Below are positions 34,543-42,363 of a DNA stretch of 64,000 bases, one piece after another. The stretch covers positions 1 through 64,000 of the forward strand of contig JBEHWI010000014.1 of the NCBI GenBank assembly GCA_040217815.1, written 5' to 3'. This DNA comes from UBA5314 sp040217815 (GTDB taxonomy: Bacteria > Bacillota > Syntrophomonadia > Syntrophomonadales > Syntrophomonadaceae). The notes under the pieces were generated by a model that ran no database searches, had not been told where the DNA came from, and worked only from the letters and a program-made list of their open reading frames with translations. Position 1 is the first letter of the stretch. Each line of letters begins with the position of its first letter. The translations under genes and the position numbers were made by a program.

Positions 34543-35100
34543 CTAGATTATGACCCAATTGAAAAGTTCCTCCGGTTCCCCGGACATCAGAGCGGCAGCA
34601 ATATCTTCCTTTACGACCTGCAGCCGGCAGGCTTCCTCAGGATTTATGGTCGCGGCCTTGGCTTTTCTGGTCAACACCATAAATTCCTCGGGTATCAAAC
34701 CGTCTTTTAAGGCCATGGCGATTCTCTTCCCCTCATATTCCATCTCATAATAATACTTGCCTCCATCGGGCAGATCCAGGGCGGGAAGCCTGGTGTTCAA
34801 CTGGTCGTCAGCTATCATCCTGCCTCTGGACCAGGCCCGGGTCACCATTTCCACCCCGTCAATCAAACCCAAGCCGGCCATGCCCATCCCGGAAACAAAA
34901 TTGATCTTTTCCCGGGCGGGAACCGCCCCGGGTGACAATTGGGCAAAAGCCAGCTCCAGCACTTTGAAGGCTATGGCAACTCCGCCAATATTGAAACGAC
35001 CATGGTACTTGATCATATCTTCGTAGGAAATGGTAAGCACGTTATCCCGATCGCTGATTTTTAAGACATCCGTAATTCCGCCCCCTTTTCGAACCGTCAA
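34543..35100 (-). CDS. Uncharacterised protein, faintly FmdE-like
   Basis: 185 residues with a TTG start; no convincing ribosome site was seen, so an internal GTG or ATG start is possible. YHGRFNIGGVAIAFKVLELAF resembles the FHGHICxGxxxGxRM opening of FmdE proteins, with the cysteine missing, and a later SGMGMAGLGLIDGVEM stretch sits where FmdE has its TGC segment. The C-terminus (RKAKAATINPEEACRLQVVKEDIAAAL) is helical, and no zinc ribbon is present. If related, it has lost the metal ligands. It stands alone between the CARDB protein and the kinase. Confidence 0.5.
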   Translation of the reverse strand: MTVRKGGGITDVLKISDRDNVLTISYEDMIKYHGRFNIGGVAIAFKVLELAFAQLSPGAVPAREKINFVSGMGMAGLGLIDGVEMVTRAWSRGRMIADDQLNTRLPALDLPDGGKYYYEMEYEGKRIAMALKDGLIPEEFMVLTRKAKAATINPEEACRLQVVKEDIAAALMSGEPEELFNWVII

Positions 35101-35218
35101 CCGGAAGTGAATAAAGGTCCGTTCATTTATTATGATTATTATAACCTTTGTAATTTAATCTCTACAGGCGCAGCACTGCCTACCGTAGATAAACGCTGCA
35201 CGTGAACCCTACAAAAAA

Positions 35219-35252
35219 GGGCCAGCTTCAGGCTTTCGCCTGCAGCTCGCCC
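35219..35252 (-). terminator. Terminator of the secreted CARDB protein gene
   Basis: A 15-bp imperfect stem (GGGC-AGCT-CAGGC type arms at 35219-35233 and 35238-35252) with a 4-nt loop; T6 follows on the minus strand. Confidence 0.8.
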
Positions 35253-35273
35253 TCACTGGCTTAGGTTTCCTCA

Positions 35274-38200
35274 CTATTCGTCCATGTATATCTCCCGGGC
35301 GTGGCTGTCATCCCAACCAACAACTATATAGTGCCCGATCTTGGTAAATTTGTTCTGCTTGGGATCCCATTCAACCAGGATTCCATCAGAATTGTAACCA
35401 GCGATGGGATTGACCGCATCGAAATCGGGATCGACTTTTAAATAGTACTTGATCCGGCATTTATCCCAATTGACCTCGGCATCAGGCGACCAGAAATAGC
35501 TTCCATTGACATTTGGGTAGACCACGGCGACTTCCTGCCCTTCAGACACCACAACCATCTTTTTTACGGTTACTTTGGTTTTCCCAACGCTATGTATCTT
35601 GCCCTCAAATTTAAGATTCACCGGGGTTATGGCGACAATGGTGCTGGCACATTTAAATATGGCATCTACCAAGAACAGCTCATCCGGGCTCCAGGTGCCA
35701 GATACATTACTGTATAGCCAGTACTCAGGAGTGGTGTTTATATTCACCCTGGTCACCTGAGAATTTTCTATTTTAACATAATTGGTGAATTTAAACGTTC
35801 CATACATGGCATCAACCTTATATTCATTGTTGAAAAAGGTTTCGGGCATTGATGCGCATATCGCCCAGGGCACTATCCGGGCCTCGGATGAAGCCTCCCC
35901 GTTGAAGGCCGGGGGTTCCGGCTTGAAGGATATATCGCGGCCCTGCTCCAATCCTCTTATCAGATACTGCCCATCGTCTTTGGAAAGCTTGTTGCCGCTG
36001 ATCTTCAGCTTTACCCACATCTCAGCCTTGGAGAGGGGTATGGTAATGCTGTATGATGCGTTGCTGCCGGTAGTCGCCGAAGCCAGCACGGTGCTCCCGT
36101 TCAGGTCCAGGACCTCCACTTTCATGCCGGATAATGGCTCTCCATTTAAACCGTAGATGTAGCCGTACATATAAGCCTCGGTACCCGCACTCATGGAGAC
36201 ATACCGGATGATGCTGGTGGCAGCCGTCAGAGTGACGTCTTCCATCACACGGTTATAGCCCTTTTTAAGGTATTTGATCTTATAACTACCGGCCGGCAGC
36301 TTCAGGGTGTATTGGCCACTGCCGTTAGTGGTTGTCTTGAAGGTAGTTCCTTCTGCCTTAACATCGACATCGGCCAGTGCCCCACCACCGCTGGCGGTAA
36401 CCGTGCCGGTGACGGATGCATAGTTGTCCAGATATATTTCGGTATAATCAAATTTATTTCCTGAATACAGGAAGGCGTAGTAAGACTGGCCGGGATTAAA
36501 ACCTGACCGGGTTACATCGACCTGGTAGGCGCCAAAGGGGGCTCCGCCAAAAGTGCAGTAGCCGTCTGCGGCGGTACTAGCCAAGGCCTGCTGCGAACCG
36601 GCCGTCACCGTTACGTCCGCTCCCGATAGGGGGTCCCCATCCAGGTTCATAACCCGAACAAAGATGGTTCCAACCACAGCAGGTATGATCGCCTGCAGGG
36701 CTGCCGGGCCGGCAGTGTTGTTCGTTTCATTGGTTTCCAGTATCTTTTGTTCGGGGTCTACTTCGACCGTGTATTCCAGAGCGCCCAGTGCGGAGCCTTT
36801 TTTCTGATAGCCGCTCTGTCCGGTCAACGAAGTAGGTACCGATTCATCAATCAGGTTGGGTACAGTAATGGACACTGTCGTTTTGGTAAAGCTGTTGGCC
36901 TCAATATCAACCGTTTTACGGGCTACTTCCGTTCCGTTTATCTTATAAACCACCTGCACCTTGGTGACCTTAACCGGCCCGTTATTATTGATAGTGGCCA
37001 CCAGCTCGGCCGGTTTTCCGGAAACCAGGTCTTTAGAAGGGCTGCCCAGGTCGGATGCATTAAGATCGGTCCTGGCCAGGGGTATAACCAGTGATGCTTC
37101 GTTGTCAGCCTGATTATCACCTGAAAGCTTATGATCCGGATCTATAACGAGAGTGAATGTGGGGTCTTCGGTCAAGGTGTCTGGCACGGTCCACATGCAT
37201 GATATCACGTGGCTCTGACCTGCTTTAAACACTGAGCCCTCAAATTGCTTCTTATCGCCATAGGGAACCGCTTCGCCATTTATTTTAAAGGTAAATTGCA
37301 CCGGTCCCGCAGGGGCTTTGCTTGACGTGTTATGAATAGCCGCGCTCAACTGAACCTTTTGCCCGGGGGCCACCTGTTGGGGTGCATAATTCAAGTCAGT
37401 TTTGGACACGGCAAGATTCACCGCAGTAGAGCCGCTGCCAGATAAAGAATTGGGATTGGTCTGGACGATATTGTTGTCTTCGCTGGTTTCTTTAAATATT
37501 CCCCCGGCATCAACCACCACGCTCAAATCCAGTGCACCCTGCTGGTCGTCGGGCACCTTATAATTATAGACGGCGTCACCCACGAAGGGAGCTGAGCCTG
37601 TTGCGGTTATTTTTACCGGTTCACCTGCGCTGCCATTGACTATGAATAGAACCCTTAGTACATCCGAAGTGCTCGAAAAGGTTATCCGGGAGTTGCGGTG
37701 GACGCGCGCTTTGATCTGCAGGTTTTGCCCGGGTGTAATTTTGTGGCCGTTGCCGCCCCATTCAACATCGGAAGCCTGGACCTGGTAGTCAAATTTTTCA
37801 ACCGGCACGCTTAAGGACAACTGATTACCGTTGCCCAGTTTCACCTGATAGTTAAGCGGTCCCTCACAGTCCCAGGGGACAAAATAGTAAAAGGAGACCA
37901 CGGCTTTACGCGAAGATTTGGTCATATTCACTATCTTTTCCTGAACCAGCTGATTGTTTATATAGAAACTTACTTTAGATTTACCCAGACCGTTGACGGT
38001 TGCTTTCAAATTTAGCGGTTCTCCCGGCTGGGCTGTGTTGTCAGCAATATCGCTGTTGGCTTCAATGCTGGATAGCACAGCGTCGCTGGTCTGGGTAAAG
38101 GATTGTTCCTCGTCCCTTCCTCCGACTTCAGTGCCGAGCGTGGCGCTGTTGTTGCCTGGAGTAGGGTCAGAACTAAGCGCATCGGGCTCAATCCTGACTT

Positions 38201-38666
38201 CAAACTGCAGTGGCACCCTTTGACTTTCAGAGAGGCTCAAGTATTTAGTAAGGGGTAAAAGATAAGAACATTTAACCGTCTGCTGGTTTTCGGATTTGCC
38301 AAAATAAAATGGAACCCGGTCTACAATCTGGCCATTCAGAAGAAAACTCACTTTCCCCCCGCCATAGGCCGAGGCGGTATTCTTTTTTACCTTGGCTTGA
38401 AGTATTAATTGGACACCTGGCTTCACATAGGATTTGCTTGAAGATTCCATCTTGCAACTCAGATCGGATGTGGCTACAGAAAAGTCTATACTGTTTTTGG
38501 GCAGCCCCCCAACAATTGACGCCGCTGTTCCTAAATCTGCCGCATATACCTGTTCGAGCAGGCCGGCAAGCGGCACCTTGATTCCCGGATTGGGAATCCC
38601 CCCCAGTAAAAGTGCCGCAGTTAAAGCCAGACTCATGAAGATCCTCAATCTGTGCTTACAGTTCAC
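35274..38666 (-). CDS. Large secreted CARDB and carboxypeptidase-regulatory-like repeat protein
   Basis: 1130 residues with a Sec signal peptide (basic MNCKHRLR, hydrophobic FMSLALTAALLLGG, cleavage likely after QVYA). About five CARDB/Ig-like beta domains follow (residues 45-660), each ending in an Asn-rich turn such as PTPGNNSATL, EDNNIVQTN, DNQADNEASL and ETNETNNTAG. Three carboxypeptidase-regulatory-like modules come next (about 665-900; DGDPLSGADVTV, GTVTASGGGALADVDVKAEG, NGEPLSGMKVEVLD), then a unique C-terminal domain. No sortase motif, S-layer repeat or transmembrane anchor, so it is released or held by its C-terminal domain. GTG start with AAGGAGAGGG. Probably an adhesin or matrix component. 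Confidence 0.82.
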   Translation of the reverse strand: MNCKHRLRIFMSLALTAALLLGGIPNPGIKVPLAGLLEQVYAADLGTAASIVGGLPKNSIDFSVATSDLSCKMESSSKSYVKPGVQLILQAKVKKNTASAYGGGKVSFLLNGQIVDRVPFYFGKSENQQTVKCSYLLPLTKYLSLSESQRVPLQFEVRIEPDALSSDPTPGNNSATLGTEVGGRDEEQSFTQTSDAVLSSIEANSDIADNTAQPGEPLNLKATVNGLGKSKVSFYINNQLVQEKIVNMTKSSRKAVVSFYYFVPWDCEGPLNYQVKLGNGNQLSLSVPVEKFDYQVQASDVEWGGNGHKITPGQNLQIKARVHRNSRITFSSTSDVLRVLFIVNGSAGEPVKITATGSAPFVGDAVYNYKVPDDQQGALDLSVVVDAGGIFKETSEDNNIVQTNPNSLSGSGSTAVNLAVSKTDLNYAPQQVAPGQKVQLSAAIHNTSSKAPAGPVQFTFKINGEAVPYGDKKQFEGSVFKAGQSHVISCMWTVPDTLTEDPTFTLVIDPDHKLSGDNQADNEASLVIPLARTDLNASDLGSPSKDLVSGKPAELVATINNNGPVKVTKVQVVYKINGTEVARKTVDIEANSFTKTTVSITVPNLIDESVPTSLTGQSGYQKKGSALGALEYTVEVDPEQKILETNETNNTAGPAALQAIIPAVVGTIFVRVMNLDGDPLSGADVTVTAGSQQALASTAADGYCTFGGAPFGAYQVDVTRSGFNPGQSYYAFLYSGNKFDYTEIYLDNYASVTGTVTASGGGALADVDVKAEGTTFKTTTNGSGQYTLKLPAGSYKIKYLKKGYNRVMEDVTLTAATSIIRYVSMSAGTEAYMYGYIYGLNGEPLSGMKVEVLDLNGSTVLASATTGSNASYSITIPLSKAEMWVKLKISGNKLSKDDGQYLIRGLEQGRDISFKPEPPAFNGEASSEARIVPWAICASMPETFFNNEYKVDAMYGTFKFTNYVKIENSQVTRVNINTTPEYWLYSNVSGTWSPDELFLVDAIFKCASTIVAITPVNLKFEGKIHSVGKTKVTVKKMVVVSEGQEVAVVYPNVNGSYFWSPDAEVNWDKCRIKYYLKVDPDFDAVNPIAGYNSDGILVEWDPKQNKFTKIGHYIVVGWDDSHAREIYMDE

Positions 38667-38783
38667 TTAACACCCTCTCCTTCCCAGCCATAGCATCTAC
38701 CACCCATGTCTCTGTTATCTGCTGTTCAAAGGTATGTCGTGTTAATTTTTCAGAATATTTTAGTAATTCAATTATAAACGATA

Positions 38784-38800
38784 TATTACAGGTGTTATAT
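38784..38800. promoter_or_regulatory. Operator-like dyad upstream of the CARDB protein gene
   Basis: ATATTACA-GG-TGTTATAT (38783-38800, one mismatch) lies 120 bp upstream of the GTG. Its TATTACAGGT core also occurs at 3312-3321 in the nested palindromes near the small membrane protein gene. Confidence 0.35.
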
Positions 38801-38835
38801 TATAAATGGCAATACGAACCACAGGTAAAAAGATA

Positions 38836-38862
38836 AGGCGCTTCGCCAAAAACAAAGCGCCT
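38836..38862 (-). terminator. Terminator of the marR-hgcA-hgcB operon
   Basis: AGGCGCTT (38836-38843) pairs perfectly with AAGCGCCT (38855-38862); TATCTTTTT follows on the minus strand, about 50 bp past the hgcB stop. Confidence 0.8.
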
Positions 38863-38909
38863 CATAACTATCAGATCTATTGTATGTCTTTTCCTGGCTG
38901 GATTACATA

Positions 38910-39200
38910 TTAACTACAACATCCGTCGTTGCCGCCGCAGGTGGGCTCCTTGCCAGTCAAGGCTCCCCATATTATAGCCGCGGCACAGCCCACTCCGGTT
39001 TGAACAAAAAGGGCTCCGAAGGGGCAGTTCATGGCGCAAGCGCCGCATTCCATACAGGCGTCTTTATCGCGTATTTCTATCTTTTTGCCCGCCTGAACCA
39101 GTACGGCATGGGGGCATACGTCCAAACAGATGCCGCATCCATTACATTTTCCTTCATTGAATGCCAGGGTGGCTACATTTTTCAAATAGCGATGTCTCAT
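38910..39200 (-). CDS. hgcB: Mercury methylation ferredoxin HgcB
   Basis: 96 residues. Two CxxCxxCxxxC [4Fe-4S] motifs, Cys19/22/25/29 and Cys49/52/55/59, the second in the HgcB-type CMECGACAMNCPFGA form. A lone Cys72 (GVGCA) follows, and the tail ends in a vicinal pair Cys94-Cys95 (NDGCCS), features that set HgcB apart from ordinary ferredoxins. HgcB is thought to reduce the HgcA corrinoid to Co(I) and to bind Hg(II) through the tail cysteines. The ATG follows the hgcA stop codon with no gap, with GGGGG in the end of hgcA as ribosome site. Confidence 0.95.
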   Translation of the reverse strand: MRHRYLKNVATLAFNEGKCNGCGICLDVCPHAVLVQAGKKIEIRDKDACMECGACAMNCPFGALFVQTGVGCAAAIIWGALTGKEPTCGGNDGCCS

Positions 39201-40268
39201 CTATAATACCCCCTGCTTTATAAGGCTGATAAAAATCAGAATTAAACCGATTGCGGCTGATGCGGCCTGAATAGGAACGGCCAGCTTCATCTCCTTTTTG
39301 ACTCCTGAAAGCGAGGTGTAGGTGGAAGCCCCGGTGAAATTCATTGCCAGGTATGAAGAAACGGCCGGCACAAATAATATGGCAGCCAGATCGGCTGTCA
39401 GCCCCCAGCCGTTTCCCGGTCCCCCTTTTAGATAGATCGCCAGTACAGCCCACAGGAATCCCAGAATCCAGCCCTTCCAGGCAAAGGCCCGACCGGGGAT
39501 AAAGGGGAGCAAAAGCGGGGCTATAACCGCTCCTATCAAGACGGCGCCAAGGTACGGGTAAACCCCTGACCAGGTAACCGTGACCAGCCCGGTAAGATGC
39601 AGTAATAAAAGCAGGGCGCCAATGGAGAGAACTGGTTTTAATATTCCGACCAACTCCATCGGGGTCAAGACCAGCCGATCCCGAAAGTTGAAACGAACTT
39701 CCCTCATATCAGGGCTGGCTTTCATGTCATTATCCAGGAACCGTGGAATATCTTCGGCCCGAACCGGACCATAAACCACCTTAAAACCAGAGCGCTTGCG
39801 CACCTCGTGGGCGGCTACTCCGGTGGCTCCCAGCTGCGGCACTATTACGGTTCGGTGGCTCACAATCTGGGGCAGCCCCACCACCGCAATCCGGTTTATA
39901 AGTTCGGTGGTGCCAAAGGTGCCCTTCCCTGCCGCACACCAGACGTTTATACCGGCTGTATCCAATACCAGTATCCAGGCGTTAAGTCCGGTAAGTTCCC
40001 GGCGCAGGTAATCAAAACTCATTTTGTAATTGGCGGTAACCAAAACCGGCGCATCCGGACCTGCTTCCCCCAGACGATACAGACCGGGGCTGATTTTGTA
40101 TTCCATACGCTTTACACCCCAGCGGGCCTTCCAGGCGCCCAGGTAATCGGGCAGGCTGAGCACGCTGGAGGTCTGGATTACCGAATCCATGGGATTAGAG
40201 AAATCTTCAGTGATCTGAAATACCATCGGTTTAGAATTAGTAGACACGGAGCTGGTTGTCTCGTTCAT
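39201..40268 (-). CDS. hgcA: Mercury methylation corrinoid protein HgcA
   Basis: 355 residues. The corrinoid-binding domain (about 60-200) is related to the CFeSP large-subunit domain and carries the diagnostic cap-helix motif INVWCAAGKGTFGT, with Cys111 as the cobalt ligand. Five transmembrane helices follow from about residue 215 to the end. HgcA receives a methyl group as methylcobalamin and transfers it as a carbanion to Hg(II) bound by HgcB. The ATG overlaps the marR stop as ATGA and has GAGGTG upstream. Motif, topology and the adjacent hgcB make the call firm. Confidence 0.97.
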   Translation of the reverse strand: MNETTSSVSTNSKPMVFQITEDFSNPMDSVIQTSSVLSLPDYLGAWKARWGVKRMEYKISPGLYRLGEAGPDAPVLVTANYKMSFDYLRRELTGLNAWILVLDTAGINVWCAAGKGTFGTTELINRIAVVGLPQIVSHRTVIVPQLGATGVAAHEVRKRSGFKVVYGPVRAEDIPRFLDNDMKASPDMREVRFNFRDRLVLTPMELVGILKPVLSIGALLLLLHLTGLVTVTWSGVYPYLGAVLIGAVIAPLLLPFIPGRAFAWKGWILGFLWAVLAIYLKGGPGNGWGLTADLAAILFVPAVSSYLAMNFTGASTYTSLSGVKKEMKLAVPIQAASAAIGLILIFISLIKQGVL

Positions 40269-40741
40269 AATTCACACCTCACTATATATGGCCGGCAACT
40301 GCACGAACAGCAAGATTCCTGTAAAGCGTCTGTAAACAGCCGCACGGCCTGGTAGATTCCGGCTCTCTGTTCAGCCGGAATCCTGGCTTCAACTGAATTA
40401 ATAAATCCCTTCAGGCATTCCCAGGCCCGGTCTCGCATCTCCTGGCCCTCTTCACTGAGCCTGAGCATAACAACCCTCGAATCTTCTGGTGATTTTTCCT
40501 TTATTATCAGGTTACGATTGACCAGAGGTTCGATCAATCGCGTCGTCGTGCTTTTATCTACCGATAATGCTGCATGAAGCTCAGCCATTTTCATGCGCTG
40601 GCTATCCGAAATGAGGTTCATAATATTGAACTGGATAAAAGTTATCGATTCACCGCATATTTCTTCCTGCTGGCAAAAGCGTAGAGCTTTGGAAATAGAA
40701 AAGAGCATCATCAGAAAATCCTGATCCGCATTCAATAGCAT
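40265..40741 (-). CDS. MarR-family regulator with C-terminal cysteine cluster, co-transcribed with hgcAB
   Basis: 158 residues. A winged helix-turn-helix core (RMKMAELHAALSVDKSTTTRLIEPLVNRNLIIKEKSPEDSRVVMLRLSEEG, about 49-99) lies between dimerisation helices. Extra cysteines stand out: Cys23 and Cys29 near the N-terminus and a tail ESCCSCSC (Cys144, 145, 147, 149) plus Cys156. This tail suggests binding of a soft metal or metalloid, which is inference. Its stop overlaps the hgcA start by 4 nt, so it is translationally coupled to the methylation genes. The palindrome at 40774-40794 covers its own promoter. ArsR-type regulators are known near hgcAB in some Desulfovibrionaceae; this one is MarR-type. 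Confidence 0.88.
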   Translation of the reverse strand: MLLNADQDFLMMLFSISKALRFCQQEEICGESITFIQFNIMNLISDSQRMKMAELHAALSVDKSTTTRLIEPLVNRNLIIKEKSPEDSRVVMLRLSEEGQEMRDRAWECLKGFINSVEARIPAEQRAGIYQAVRLFTDALQESCCSCSCRPYIVRCEL

Positions 40742-40773
40742 AGACCTTCTTTCAAACTTATATGTTCAGCAGC

Positions 40774-40794
40774 ATAGTTGTATGATACAACTAT
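40774..40794. promoter_or_regulatory. Perfect 21-bp MarR-type operator
   Basis: Arms ATAGTTGTAT (40774-40783) and ATACAACTAT (40785-40794) flank a single G. The inner TTGTAT-N-ATACAA is the classic MarR/OhrR-like site form. It covers the -10 box of the hgc promoter, so binding would block transcription. Confidence 0.8.
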
Positions 40795-40811
40795 TTTTTG
40801 AAAGGAGTCAA
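40782..40811 (-). promoter_or_regulatory. Sigma-A promoter of the marR-hgcA-hgcB operon
   Basis: -35 TTGACT (40806-40811) and -10 TATCAT (40782-40787) on the minus strand, spacer 18 bp; start near 40775, with a leader of about 35 nt to the marR ATG. Confidence 0.7.
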
Positions 40812-40829
40812 GTGCTCCTTGAATAGCAA

Positions 40830-40870
40830 AAGGAACTATTATTCAATCACAAGTTGAACAACAGTTCCTT
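40830..40870 (-). terminator. Terminator of metY
   Basis: AAGGAACT (40830-40837) and AGTTCCTT (40863-40870) close a stem that continues inward through TTGAATAA/TTGTTCAA pairs to a 7-nt loop; TTTTGC follows on the minus strand. Confidence 0.65.
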
Positions 40871-40906
40871 AGGGCAGCTATATTTTTTAGTTCTATAAGC
40901 AGAGTA

Positions 40907-42196
40907 TCACCCTACCGCTTTGCGCAGCGCATTATCCAGATCGAAGATCAAGTCCTGTACGTCCTCTACTCCAATAGAAAGACGAATCTGGTCCGGAGTC
41001 ACACCAGCTATTCTCTGATCCTCCTCGCTCAACTGCGAATGAGTGGTGGTGGAGGGATGGATGACCAGGGATTTGGCATCAGCTACGTTGGCCAGGTTGG
41101 AGAAAAGCTCCAGGTTGTTTATAAAACATTTGGCCGCTTCGATATCCCCCTTCAGGCCAAAGGTAAAAATAGCTCCGGCTCCTCTGGGAAGATACTTTTT
41201 AGCCAGGTCATAGTATTTATTATTGGGCAGGCTGGGATAGTTGACCCATGCAACCAGGGGATGCTCACTCAGCCAGACGGCTATCTTTTTGGCATTCTCA
41301 ACATGCCTCTCCACCCTCAAAGAGAGGCTTTCCAATCCCTGCAGGAAGAGAAACGAGTTAAATGGGCTCAAGCAGGCGCCGGTGTCACGCAGCAGCTGCA
41401 CCCTGGTTTTGGCTGCAAAGGCCGGAGCTCCCACATCGATGGCATAACGCACCCCGTGGTAACTGGGATCCGGCTCGGTGAGCCCGGGGAAACGTCCGCT
41501 GCCAATCCAATCGAATTTGCCGCTGTCCACAATGACTCCGCCTATCGAGGTGCCATGCCCGCCTATGAACTTGGTGGCCGAGTGCACCACAATATCGGCT
41601 CCATATTCTATAGGGCGCAGCAGGTAAGGAGTGGCAAAAGTGTTGTCGACAATCAAAGGCAGGCCGTTTTCGTGGGCAATCGCCGCCACCGCTTCAATAT
41701 CAATTATGTTAATGCCCGGGTTTCCTATGCTTTCGATATAGACAGCTTTGGTCATCTCGTTGATCGCTTGGCGAAAGTTTTCCGGATCGTCAGGATCCAC
41801 GAAAACCGTATTTATCCCGTACCTGGGCAGGGTGTAGAGGAAGAGATTATAGGTTCCTCCATATAGAGTGCTGGCCGAGACTATTTCATCGCCGCTGCCG
41901 GCAATGTTCATGATGGAATAGGTAACCGCCGCCGAGCCCGAGGCCACGGCCAGGGCGGCAACGCCCCCTTCCAGAGCGGCTATTCTCTGTTCAAAAACGT
42001 CCGTAGTGGGGTTCATGATTCTAGTATAAATATTGCCAGGCTCCTCCAGTGCAAAGAGCCTGGCCGCATGATCCGCATCATTAAATACATACGAGGTCGT
42101 CTGATAAATGGGCACCGCTCTTGAATTGGTTGCAGGGTCCGGTTTTTGACCGGCATGAACCTGTAGTGTGTCAAATCCGAATTGCCTTTCGCTCAC
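40907..42196 (-). CDS. metY: O-acetylhomoserine sulfhydrylase (homocysteine synthase)
   Basis: 429 residues, Cys/Met-metabolism PLP family. The PLP lysine is in HSATKFIGGHGTSIGG. QVHAGQKPDPATNSRAVPIYQTTSYVF at the start and LESLSLRVERHVENA with the late HPSTTTHSQL block are typical of O-acetylhomoserine aminocarboxypropyltransferases. It makes homocysteine from O-acetylhomoserine and sulfide. The acyl donor would come from the MetA-type enzyme at 47617-48564. It has its own promoter (42264-42292), with a palindrome at the start site, and ends in a terminator before the hgc operon. Confidence 0.93.
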   Translation of the reverse strand: MSERQFGFDTLQVHAGQKPDPATNSRAVPIYQTTSYVFNDADHAARLFALEEPGNIYTRIMNPTTDVFEQRIAALEGGVAALAVASGSAAVTYSIMNIAGSGDEIVSASTLYGGTYNLFLYTLPRYGINTVFVDPDDPENFRQAINEMTKAVYIESIGNPGINIIDIEAVAAIAHENGLPLIVDNTFATPYLLRPIEYGADIVVHSATKFIGGHGTSIGGVIVDSGKFDWIGSGRFPGLTEPDPSYHGVRYAIDVGAPAFAAKTRVQLLRDTGACLSPFNSFLFLQGLESLSLRVERHVENAKKIAVWLSEHPLVAWVNYPSLPNNKYYDLAKKYLPRGAGAIFTFGLKGDIEAAKCFINNLELFSNLANVADAKSLVIHPSTTTHSQLSEEDQRIAGVTPDQIRLSIGVEDVQDLIFDLDNALRKAVG

Positions 42197-42245
42197 TATT
42201 TTGCGCCCCCTTTATAATTACTGAGTATTTTTATTTACCTATAAT

Positions 42246-42292
42246 ACCAATTGGTTTTCTAATATAATACTGCCTTATACTCAAAGATGCAA
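42246..42292 (-). promoter_or_regulatory. metY promoter with ACCAATTGGT operator
   Basis: -35 TTGCAT (42287-42292) and -10 TATTAT (42264-42269), spacer 17 bp. The perfect palindrome ACCAATTGGT (42246-42255) lies at the predicted start of transcription. Its AATTGG core recalls CymR (Rrf2) sites of Bacillus sulfur genes, and a CymR-like gene is present at 58862-59302. Confidence 0.55.
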
Positions 42293-42363
42293 GAAGAATT
42301 TCTTAGTTAAATGCTAGGGTTTAAAAATTTAGTTTTACGTCAAAATCCCAATTGATTACCGCT

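Noticed and set aside
38910..39200. Ordinary 2x[4Fe-4S] ferredoxin
   Set aside because: The extra Cys72, the terminal Cys pair, the CMECGAC motif and the abutting hgcA identify HgcB.
39201..40268. CFeSP (acetyl-CoA synthase pathway) large subunit
   Set aside because: The protein lacks the N-terminal Fe-S and TIM-barrel domains and has the NVWCAAGK cap helix plus five membrane helices, as in HgcA.
42197..42363. SAM riboswitch upstream of metY
   Set aside because: The interval is too short and lacks the conserved S-box core; a promoter and palindrome explain it better.
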